Source: Betaproteobacteria bacterium (GTDB taxonomy: Bacteria > Pseudomonadota > Gammaproteobacteria > Burkholderiales > Usitatibacteraceae). From it: 64,000 nt of DNA. Location: positions 1 through 64,000 of the forward strand of contig JAEUMY010000009.1 of the NCBI GenBank assembly GCA_016791265.1, read 5' to 3'. The position numbers and the translations under genes were made by a program. This document shows, piece after piece, positions 25,645 through 32,219 of the stretch (position 1 is the first letter of the stretch; the number at the start of each line of letters is the position of its first letter). Below the pieces are notes generated by a model that made no database searches, was not told where the DNA came from, and worked only from the letters and a program-made list of their open reading frames with translations.

Positions 25645-25948
25645 GAATGTCTCCTGATGAAGAACTGAGATTTGACTTCGAAGCAGGCGCTGAGTCCCCT
25701 ATCGCGCGAGCATCGACACACTGGAGCGAACCCTGAAGTTGCCTTGATGTATCGACGGCAAGAGTCTCTTCGATCTGAAAGCGGAAGTCCCCACCAACCC
25801 TTGTAGGGTTTGCGGCTTTTTTGATCTTTTTTTGACTGGGTGGTCCGTGGGAGCGCGAACTACCGAATGAACACTTAGGGCGTGTTGGTGGAAACTACTA
25901 CCTCCGACGAGCTTCCTGATGCGACAGAGGCGCTGCGAGTATTCGCGA
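25645..25948. other. Noncoding gap upstream of the EF-hand gene
   Basis: This 300-base stretch is less G+C-rich than its surroundings and has T-runs (GCGGCTTTTTTGATCTTTTTTTG near 25812, partly behind a weak AACCC/GGGTT hairpin). It should contain the promoter of the leftward EF-hand/DUF2235 pair. It ends at a one-mismatch palindrome, GCGAGTATTCGC, at 25935. I see no gene in it. Confidence 0.6.
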
Positions 25949-26917
25949 TCACAGGAATCGAAGAGCGACCAACACCATCGCCGCGATAAACACCGTCTCC
26001 ACCACAATCAGCGCCACCGGCTTCCATCCCATCACCGCCATGTCCTTCAGCGATGTCTTCATGCCGATGGCGGCGATGGCGGCGACGAGGCACCAGCGTG
26101 AGACTTCGCTGGCGCCGGTCTGAAGCGGCGCGGGAATCCACCCCATGCTGTTCACCGCCACCAGCACGGCGAACGCGACGGCGAACCAGGGCAAGAGGGG
26201 CGCCTTCTTCACATTGTCCGGGCTGTTGAGATGCGTGATGAGCGAGATCACGAACACCACCGGCAGCAGCATGGCCACGCGCAGCAGTTTCACGATGGTG
26301 GCGGTGTCGCCCGCTTCCTTCGAGATGCTGTAGCCCGCGCCGACCACCTGGGCCACGTCGTGAATGGTGCCGCCCAGGAAAATGCCGGCGGCGCGATGAT
26401 CCAGGCCGAGCGCACCGGCGAGGATGGGGTAGGCGATCATGGCGATGGTCGACAGTGTTGCGGTACCGATGACGGCGAAACTCACGTCGCGATCCGTGTG
26501 CGCGTGGCGAGGGAGGACGCTGCCTATGGCGAGCGCGGCCGAAGCGCCGCAAATGGCGACGGCGCCGCCGGTGAGCACGCCGAATATTCGCGATTGCGAG
26601 AGCAAGCGCGCCGCGACGATGCCAGCCACGATGGTGGCGATGACGGCGGCGATGACCAGCGCCACCGTGCCCCAGCCGAGCCCCGTGACCTGCGTCAGTG
26701 TGATGCGCACGCCGAGCAATGCGACGCCAACGCGCAGCACGGTCGATGCGGCGAACTGAATGCCTGACACGCACTTGCCCTCGTGGGACAAGAAGTTGAG
26801 TGCCATGCCCAGCAGCAAGGCGAAGAGCATGACCGGGCCGCCGTAGTGTTCAGACAAGAACATCGCCGCAATGGCGATGACGGCGGCGACGGCCAGGCCG
26901 GGAAAGTGGCGGTTCAT
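25949..26917 (-). CDS. yeiH: YeiH/UPF0324 family membrane protein (putative sulfite/sulfate exporter)
   Basis: The 322-residue protein has about ten hydrophobic helices and the UPF0324 signatures: LLGMALNFL near the start, VLRVGVALLGVRIT, ICGASAALAIG and GGTIHDVAQVVGAG. Members next to sulfonate-degradation genes have been proposed to export sulfate or sulfite (for example the SuyZ-type exporter with SuyAB). Here it is the third gene after a Suy/UxaA-type lyase pair, which fits that idea. A truncated copy of its 3' end lies 3.1 kb to the left. A one-mismatch palindrome (26580) is in the coding region. Confidence 0.87.
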   Translation of the reverse strand: MNRHFPGLAVAAVIAIAAMFLSEHYGGPVMLFALLLGMALNFLSHEGKCVSGIQFAASTVLRVGVALLGVRITLTQVTGLGWGTVALVIAAVIATIVAGIVAARLLSQSRIFGVLTGGAVAICGASAALAIGSVLPRHAHTDRDVSFAVIGTATLSTIAMIAYPILAGALGLDHRAAGIFLGGTIHDVAQVVGAGYSISKEAGDTATIVKLLRVAMLLPVVFVISLITHLNSPDNVKKAPLLPWFAVAFAVLVAVNSMGWIPAPLQTGASEVSRWCLVAAIAAIGMKTSLKDMAVMGWKPVALIVVETVFIAAMVLVALRFL

Positions 26918-26951
26918 GGTTGTTGTTGGCGTGATGCGCGTATTGCGAAGT

Positions 26952-26963
26952 GCGAATATTCGC
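26952..26963. repeat. GCGAATATTCGC palindrome, intergenic copy (yeiH-suyB)
   Basis: This is an exact copy with extended flanks, 35 bases upstream of the yeiH start and between two co-oriented genes. Confidence 0.95.
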
Positions 26964-27005
26964 AGAGGTGGGGAAAGTGCGCTGCGGTCAGCACCCCCAC
27001 CCTAG

Positions 27006-27027
27006 CCCTCCCCCTGAAGGAGGAGGG
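27006..27027 (-). terminator. C-run/G-run hairpin between the UxaA/Suy large-subunit gene and yeiH
   Basis: An imperfect stem CCCTCC / GGAGGG with further C/G pairing around GAA lies about 23 bases downstream of the leftward stop at 27050. No T-run follows. It may attenuate transcription into yeiH; similar C-rich hairpins occur near 16016 and 19810. Confidence 0.35.
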
Positions 27028-27049
27028 AACCCGCGGCCAACTCGGCTGA

Positions 27050-28219
27050 TCAGGCGCTCTCGTACAACCTCGTCAGCACGAACTCGCGATGCCCCAGCGC
27101 CTCCGCTGCCGTGAGCCGGCCGTTGGCGGTGCGGAGCATCATGTCCAGCAGCTTGTCACCGGCTTGATCCATGTTGATCTCGCGACGCAGCAGCCCGGAG
27201 GTGTCCACGTCAACGTGTTCGGCCATCGTGCGCACGGTTTTCGGATTTGCGCAGATCTTGATGACGGGAAGAATCGGGTTGCCGATCACGTTGCCCTGCC
27301 CGGTCGGGAAGAAATGCACCGCGTAACCGGAGGCGGCGCAGAGCGTGACCATTTCGGCGGCGGCGGATGATGAATCCATGAACCAGAGGCCCGAGTGCGT
27401 GGGCATCTCGGCCTTGTCCAGCACGCCATCGACGACACATTTCTTGCCGATCTTCTGGATGTTGCCCAAGGCCTTCTCTTCGATCGTGGTGAGGCCGCCG
27501 GCGATGTTGCCCTTGGTGGGCTGCGATTCGGAAAGGTCGCTGGTCTTGTGGCGATTGATCATGTCCTGATAGCGATCGAACATGAACTTGAAACGCTCGC
27601 GAACCTTGTCGTCGCGGCAGCGGCCAAAGATGAGCTTCTCGCCGCCGGTGATTTCCGACGTCTCGCCGAAGACGAGCGTGGTGCCGAGCGGGTAGAGCTT
27701 GTCAAAGGCGTTGCCCACCGTGGGGTTGGCGCCACAGCCGGAGGTGGTGTCGGATTCGCCGCACTTGGTGGAAATCCAGAGATCGCTGATCGGGCACTCG
27801 ACGCGATGCTTCTCGCTGGCCCATTGCAGGAACTCCTTGGCCTTGGCCGAGGCTTTGCGAATGGTCTCGTGATCGCCGTGGCCCTCGATGCCGAAGCCGA
27901 CCACGGGCTTGCCGGTGGTGGCGATGGCGTCGACCACCTTCTTGGTCCAGCCGTCCTCGATGCCGATGACCACGACAGCCGCAACGTTGGGATTGCAGCC
28001 CGTGCCGATGAGGGTGCGGAAATGCAACTCGAGGTCGGCGCCGAATTGCAGGCGGCCATAGGGGTGCGGAATCGCCAGCGTGCCTTTGATGTTGTTCGCG
28101 ACCGCTTCGCAGGCCGCGTTGGAGAGATCGTCAACGGGCAGGATGATGACGTGGTTGCGCACGCCGACTCGGCCGTTTTCGCGCTTGTAACCCCAGAAGG
28201 TGGTGTTGGAATTGATCAT
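27050..28219 (-). CDS. suyB: UxaA-family lyase large subunit (SuyB / altronate-dehydratase-like)
   Basis: The 389-residue protein matches the large subunit of the split UxaA family: [21 protein letters not shown] at the N-terminus, [34 protein letters not shown] and [17 protein letters not shown]. Family members are iron-dependent dehydratases of sugar acids (altronate, galactarate) or (2R)-sulfolactate sulfo-lyase (SuyAB, releasing pyruvate and sulfite). The small partner is the adjacent upstream gene. The YeiH neighbour favours sulfolactate, but the promoter shared with the sugar cluster favours a sugar acid, so the symbol is tentative. AGGA precedes the ATG. Confidence 0.75.
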   Translation of the reverse strand: MINSNTTFWGYKRENGRVGVRNHVIILPVDDLSNAACEAVANNIKGTLAIPHPYGRLQFGADLELHFRTLIGTGCNPNVAAVVVIGIEDGWTKKVVDAIATTGKPVVGFGIEGHGDHETIRKASAKAKEFLQWASEKHRVECPISDLWISTKCGESDTTSGCGANPTVGNAFDKLYPLGTTLVFGETSEITGGEKLIFGRCRDDKVRERFKFMFDRYQDMINRHKTSDLSESQPTKGNIAGGLTTIEEKALGNIQKIGKKCVVDGVLDKAEMPTHSGLWFMDSSSAAAEMVTLCAASGYAVHFFPTGQGNVIGNPILPVIKICANPKTVRTMAEHVDVDTSGLLRREINMDQAGDKLLDMMLRTANGRLTAAEALGHREFVLTRLYESA

Positions 28220-28330
28220 GGAATTCTGTTCCTCATTAGGTTGCCACGTGTGGTGGCCACTTGAGTCATCAACGGCCGCACCGGCGTCGCATCCCCGCGA
28301 GCGCGGCCCCTGCTCTTGCCGTGGTGGCCA

Positions 28331-28612
28331 TCACCACCGCTTGGTCTTGATGTTGTGAACGTGAGCGTGCTCGCCCACGGCGATCGGCGCGACGACGCGG
28401 CCGATGTCCACCCCGTACTTGATGACGGTGTCATCCTTGCCCAGGGCCTTGATGGCGAGCTTGTGGCCGATGGGAATGTCGCCTTTCGTTTTCACCACCA
28501 GCGTCTTGTCCTGTTCCATGATCCAGCCGGTGACATCCTCACCGGCTTTCACGCCCTCGACCACGACAACGCCGACGGAATCGCCTTCGTCATGCACCAC
28601 GAAATGAATCAT
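28331..28612 (-). CDS. suyA: UxaA-family lyase small subunit (SAF domain, SuyA-like)
   Basis: The 93-residue protein is a single SAF domain: FVVHDEGDSVGVVVVEGVKAGE, then IPIGHKLAIKALGKDDTVIKYG and GEHAHVHNIKTKRW. It is the separate small subunit that completes the active site of the large subunit encoded 111 bases downstream. GAGGAG lies before the ATG. Its promoter (TTGACC-N17-TATCAT) and the shared operator lie 70-115 bases upstream. Confidence 0.8.
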   Translation of the reverse strand: MIHFVVHDEGDSVGVVVVEGVKAGEDVTGWIMEQDKTLVVKTKGDIPIGHKLAIKALGKDDTVIKYGVDIGRVVAPIAVGEHAHVHNIKTKRW

Positions 28613-28681
28613 GCCTGTCTCCTCGCGCGGGCCCGCAGGCGCTGCCGTCCCGTGCGGGCGGCTCCTTCGAGCATGGCGGGG

Positions 28682-28710
28682 ATGATACCGCCCGCTGCGG
28701 GGCTGGTCAA
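28682..28710 (-). promoter_or_regulatory. Sigma-70 promoter of the suyAB-yeiH operon
   Basis: Read leftward, -35 TTGACC (28705-28710) and -10 TATCAT (28682-28687) are separated by 17 bases. The start of transcription should fall near 28675, giving a leader of about 60 bases before the small-subunit ATG. The geometry is the same as for the TonB-receptor promoter at 43700-43728. Confidence 0.72.
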
Positions 28711-28727
28711 TTAGGTGATCTATATGA
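28706..28727. promoter_or_regulatory. Putative GntR operator, site 1
   Basis: This 22-base block includes AGGTGATCTATATGA and overlaps the -35 box of the leftward lyase promoter. It lies 35 bases before the GntR gene itself. Twenty of 22 bases match the block at 43724-43745. It is in the divergent region where a GntR autoregulator would bind. Confidence 0.7.
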
Positions 28728-28762
28728 GTTGAAGCTGTCCAGTGGCCGGGCTATGATGGGTC

Positions 28763-29578
28763 ATGAAAAAGGCCGCCCCCATCTCACCCTCGACCTCCAC
28801 CGCCGCCCGCCGCCCCGCGCGCGAGATCGCGCCGCCGTCGTTGAGCGCCGCCGCGCGCCCCGGGGTGCCGCTTTACAAGGAAGTGCGGCGGCTGATGGTC
28901 GACGCGGTGAGCTCGGGCGAGTGGCCGCCCGCCTCCGCGATTCCGTCGGAGAAAGTGCTGGCGTCGCGCTTCGGCGTGGCCATGGGCACGCTCAGGAAGG
29001 CGGTCGATGAGCTCGTCGCCGAGCATGTCCTGATCCGCCAGCAGGGGCGCGGCACCTTCGTCGCTCGCCACGACCGGGCGCGGCTCATGTTTCATTTCTT
29101 CCATATCGTCGGCGCCGACGGCAGCAAGGAAACGCCGACGGTCGAGCTGCATGCGTTCGCGCGCGGTCGCGCGGACGCGGACGAGGCCGCGCATCTTGGC
29201 ATCGCTGAAGGCGCCCCCGTGTTTCGCATCGTCAACATTCTGAAGCTCGTCGGCGTGCCGGTGATCATGGACCGCATCGCCATCGCCCAGGCGCGCTTTC
29301 CCGGCATGACGCTCACCGCCTTCCGCGACCGGCCGAACACCATCTACCACCTGTATCAGAACAGCTTCGGCATCACCGTGCTGCGCACGGCGGAGCGCCT
29401 GCGCGCGGTGGCCGCCGATGCCGATGGCGCGCGCTCTCTGGGTGTGAAGACTGGTTCACCGCTTCTGGAAATCCGCCGCACCGCGCTCACCTTCAATGAC
29501 GAACCGGTGGAATATCGTCGCTCGCTCGTGAACACGGCGAAGCACGAGTACTTCAGCGATCTCGCCAAGACGGTGTGA
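28763..29578 (+). CDS. GntR/HutC-type transcriptional regulator (UTRA sensor domain)
   Basis: The 271-residue protein has a winged helix at about 33-105 (VPLYKEVRRLMVDAVSSGEW, then LASRFGVAMGTLRKAVDELV and QQGRGTFVA). A C-terminal UTRA ligand-binding domain follows (about 125-265, ending KHEYFSDLAKTV). The unusual Ala/Pro/Ser-rich N-terminal tail is about 30 residues. It is divergent from the lyase operon and has a putative operator directly upstream. The same operator precedes the sugar operon at 43.7 kb, so it may control both. Confidence 0.9.
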   Translation: MKKAAPISPSTSTAARRPAREIAPPSLSAAARPGVPLYKEVRRLMVDAVSSGEWPPASAIPSEKVLASRFGVAMGTLRKAVDELVAEHVLIRQQGRGTFVARHDRARLMFHFFHIVGADGSKETPTVELHAFARGRADADEAAHLGIAEGAPVFRIVNILKLVGVPVIMDRIAIAQARFPGMTLTAFRDRPNTIYHLYQNSFGITVLRTAERLRAVAADADGARSLGVKTGSPLLEIRRTALTFNDEPVEYRRSLVNTAKHEYFSDLAKTV

Positions 29579-29614
29579 CGCGCGCCGCCTCCCGCGAAAG
29601 CGAGGGCGGCGCGT

Positions 29615-30388
29615 TCACCCGGCGACGGACACCTGCGCCAAGCCCGCGTCGACAATCAGGTTCTGCCCCGTGATGGCGGCCGAATCGTCCGCGGCGAGAA
29701 ACAGCGCCGCCCGCGCGATGTGGTCCGGCTCGAGCCGGAACTTGAGGCATTGCGCGTCGATGAAGCGCTTGTCGGTGTCGGCATCGCGCCAGAGCGCCGT
29801 CTGGCGCGGCGTGACCACGGCGCCGGGCACGAGCGCGTTGACGCGAATATTCGCAGGTCCCAGCTCGCGCGCGAGACCGCGTGTCATCCCCGAGATGGCC
29901 GCCTTGGCCGCGATGTAGCCGGTGAGCTCGGGCCGGCCGCGCATCCACGAGACGGAACCGAGATTGATGATGGAGCCGCCGCCGGCCGCCGCCATGCCAG
30001 GGGCCACCTGCTGGATGGCGAAGACGTGGTGTTTCAGATTGACGGCCAGTGCGTTGTCCCAACTTTCCGGCGTCAGCTCGGCCAGCGTGTGCCGCTGGTC
30101 GTTGCCGGCGTTGTTGATGAGGACGCGGATGGCGCCGGCGTCCTTTTCCAGCGTCGCCAGGAGCGCCTGGTAGGCCGTCACGTCGCGGATGTCGCAGGGT
30201 GAAAACCGCGGCGCGTGGCGCGCCGCCGCGAGGCGGTCCGCCGCCGCCTGGCCCGCCTCGGCATCAAGATCGCAAAAGGCCACCCGCGCGCCCTGCGCGG
30301 TGAAGTGTTCCACCAGCGCCAGGCCGATGCCGCTGGCGCCGCCGGAAACAAACACCAGCCGATCTTCAAGTCCCGTGTAGCGTGTCAT
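29615..30388 (-). CDS. xylB: Short-chain dehydrogenase, D-xylose 1-dehydrogenase (XylB)-like
   Basis: The 257-residue protein is a classical SDR: SGGASGIG cofactor loop, NNAGND, Ser in NLGSVSW, and YIAAK for the Tyr-x-x-x-Lys pair. NNAGNDQRHTLAELT, VNLKHHVF and QCLKFRLEPDHIA closely resemble the Caulobacter xylose dehydrogenase XylB. It would oxidise a pentose to its lactone, the substrate of the next enzyme encoded upstream. ATG 30388 is used; a GTG at 30412 overlapping the lactonase stop is an alternative. The palindrome at 29843 is read as A-N-I-R in ELGPANIRVNALVPG, where SDRs conserve I-R-V-N. Confidence 0.83.
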   Translation of the reverse strand: MTRYTGLEDRLVFVSGGASGIGLALVEHFTAQGARVAFCDLDAEAGQAAADRLAAARHAPRFSPCDIRDVTAYQALLATLEKDAGAIRVLINNAGNDQRHTLAELTPESWDNALAVNLKHHVFAIQQVAPGMAAAGGGSIINLGSVSWMRGRPELTGYIAAKAAISGMTRGLARELGPANIRVNALVPGAVVTPRQTALWRDADTDKRFIDAQCLKFRLEPDHIARAALFLAADDSAAITGQNLIVDAGLAQVSVAG

Positions 30389-30408
30389 GGCGTCATCCAC
30401 TGTCGTCG

Positions 30409-31329
30409 TCACCGCTGCGAATATTCGCACTCGGGGCGGCCGGGCACGTCGACCTCGCAACTGAATAGTCCGCCGGAGTGAGGATAGCGCGCCAGCTCGG
30501 ACGCGTCCGCGCCGTCGCGCGCGGTGGTGATGTAAAGGGTGGTCAGGCGTGGCCCGCCGAACGCGACCATCGTGGTGCGCTTGGCCGGCACGGTGACGAC
30601 GCCGATGGTGCGGCCCGTCCGGTCCAGCCGCAACACCCGGCCGCCTTCGTACTGCGCGCTCCAGTAGCAGCCTTCGCTGTCAAGAGTGGCGCCATCCGGT
30701 CGGCCGCCGTAGTCGGGGCGCGCGCGGTTGTCGGTCATGCGGGCGAAGACGGTGCGCTCGACCGGCTCGCCATCGACAAGCGCGAATCGGTACACCACAT
30801 GGTTGGGTGTGTCCGATTGGAACGCGTGCGTGCCGTCGGCCGAGAAGGCGAGGCCGTTGCTCACCTTCACGCCCCAGCCACGCGCGGGGCCGAAGACTTC
30901 GCGCACCCGTCCGTTCTCAAGACGAAACATCGCGGCCGCCTCGCTCGTGCGCGGCTCGAACATGGCGCCCGCCCAGAAGCGGCCCTGGGCGTCCACCTTG
31001 CCGTCGTTGAAGCGCTGATTGGCGGTGTCATAGGGCGCGTCGGCCAGCTTGGTCAGCGTGCCCGTGCCTGGGTGAAAGTGATGGAAGCCGTCGCGCAAGG
31101 CCGCGACCAGTCCGCCGCCCCGAGCGAGCCCGATGCAGCCAGGCTCGCTGGGCATGGCCCATGCGGCATCGAGCCCCGCATTCGGATCCAGGCGATGAAT
31201 GGCTTGGCCGGAAATGTCGACCCAGTACAGCACCTGCTCCTTCACCGACCAGAGCGGGCATTCGCCCAGGCGGGCGCGCGCCGCATGCACAAGCGTGGCC
31301 ACGCCGTGGTCGCGAATCGCCGGCGTCAT
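30409..31329 (-). CDS. SMP-30/gluconolactonase family sugar lactonase (xylonolactonase-like)
   Basis: The 306-residue protein is a six-bladed metal-dependent lactonase: LGECPLWSVKEQVLYWVDI with the metal-ligand Glu, NQRFNDGKVDAQGRFWAGAM, VSNGLAFSADG and RPDGATLDSEGCYWSA. It would hydrolyse the pentonolactone made by the neighbouring dehydrogenase. Its ATG overlaps the mutarotase stop as ATGA. The palindrome at 30417 forms the last codons (C-E-Y-S-Q-R-stop). Confidence 0.9.
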   Translation of the reverse strand: MTPAIRDHGVATLVHAARARLGECPLWSVKEQVLYWVDISGQAIHRLDPNAGLDAAWAMPSEPGCIGLARGGGLVAALRDGFHHFHPGTGTLTKLADAPYDTANQRFNDGKVDAQGRFWAGAMFEPRTSEAAAMFRLENGRVREVFGPARGWGVKVSNGLAFSADGTHAFQSDTPNHVVYRFALVDGEPVERTVFARMTDNRARPDYGGRPDGATLDSEGCYWSAQYEGGRVLRLDRTGRTIGVVTVPAKRTTMVAFGGPRLTTLYITTARDGADASELARYPHSGGLFSCEVDVPGRPECEYSQR

Positions 31330-32219
31330 CGATGGCCTCTTCCGATCATCGCGATGCGCAGCGAGCCGGTGAGCGTGGCGCCGGGCGGCAGCGTTAGCGC
31401 GCCAGTGTCCTTCACGCCGTCCATGTCCATGTTGAACGCGTTGATGACATGCGACACCGGCTCGATGGCGACGAAGTCGCGGCCATCCCGCGGCGCGAAA
31501 CACACCACGCGCGACAGCACCTCGTTCGCGGTGAGCACAACCGTGTGGCCGTCGTGCTCCAGCCGCGCCACCCGCTCCCAGCCGGTGAAGACGTTGTCGA
31601 TCTTCCAGCGGTCCACCGGGCGCGGCACGCTGAAGTCCGACTCGGTCGGCGTGGCGACGTGGCGCGTGGGCAACTTGTCCTCACCCATCTCCCACATGCC
31701 CGACCAGCGGGTCTGCAAATGCAAGCCGGGCCGGATGGGGAAGAAGGGATGAAAGCCCAGCCCGGCCGGCATGGCGCGGCTGTCGCGGTTGGTGAGGCTG
31801 AGCGTGAGGCTGAGCGCGTCCGGCTCCAGCTTGAACGACTGCTCGGCGCGGAAGGCGAACGGCCAATCCGGGTCGGGCGCATGGTCCAACGCCAGCACGG
31901 CCTCGTCCTTGTGCGACGACAAGACCTGCCACGCGCGTTGCCAGCCCACACCGTGAATGGCGTGCGGCTCCGGCGGGAAGTTGGGCCGTAGCGAATATTC
32001 GCGGTCAGCGGTTTTCAGCTTGGCGTGCGCGATGCGATTGGAATACGGCACCAGCGGATAGCAGGCCATCAGGCGAACCCGGCCGTCCCGCACCGCCTCG
32101 TCGGGCGCGGGCCGCAGGATGTCGATGTCGCGCCAGCGGTGCCGAACCAGCGCGCCGCCGACTGCGGGCGCGATGACGAGCCGGCTCGGTCCGGCGATGA
32201 GCTCAAGCGTTGCCGTCAC
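31326..32219 (-). CDS. Aldose 1-epimerase family protein (mutarotase)
   Basis: The 297-residue protein matches aldose 1-epimerases: PYSNRI, PHAIHGVGWQRAW with the catalytic-type His, LGFHPFF, and a late AIEPVSHVINAFNMDMDG. It would interconvert sugar anomers before oxidation. The GTG start lies 17 bases inside the GH31 gene, so it is coupled. The palindrome at 31991 is read as EYS. Confidence 0.88.
   Translation of the reverse strand: MTATLELIAGPSRLVIAPAVGGALVRHRWRDIDILRPAPDEAVRDGRVRLMACYPLVPYSNRIAHAKLKTADREYSLRPNFPPEPHAIHGVGWQRAWQVLSSHKDEAVLALDHAPDPDWPFAFRAEQSFKLEPDALSLTLSLTNRDSRAMPAGLGFHPFFPIRPGLHLQTRWSGMWEMGEDKLPTRHVATPTESDFSVPRPVDRWKIDNVFTGWERVARLEHDGHTVVLTANEVLSRVVCFAPRDGRDFVAIEPVSHVINAFNMDMDGVKDTGALTLPPGATLTGSLRIAMIGRGHR

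Noticed and set aside
25796-25827. AACCC/GGGTT hairpin with T-runs as a rightward terminator
   Set aside because: The stem is only five bases, and no rightward gene ends near it.
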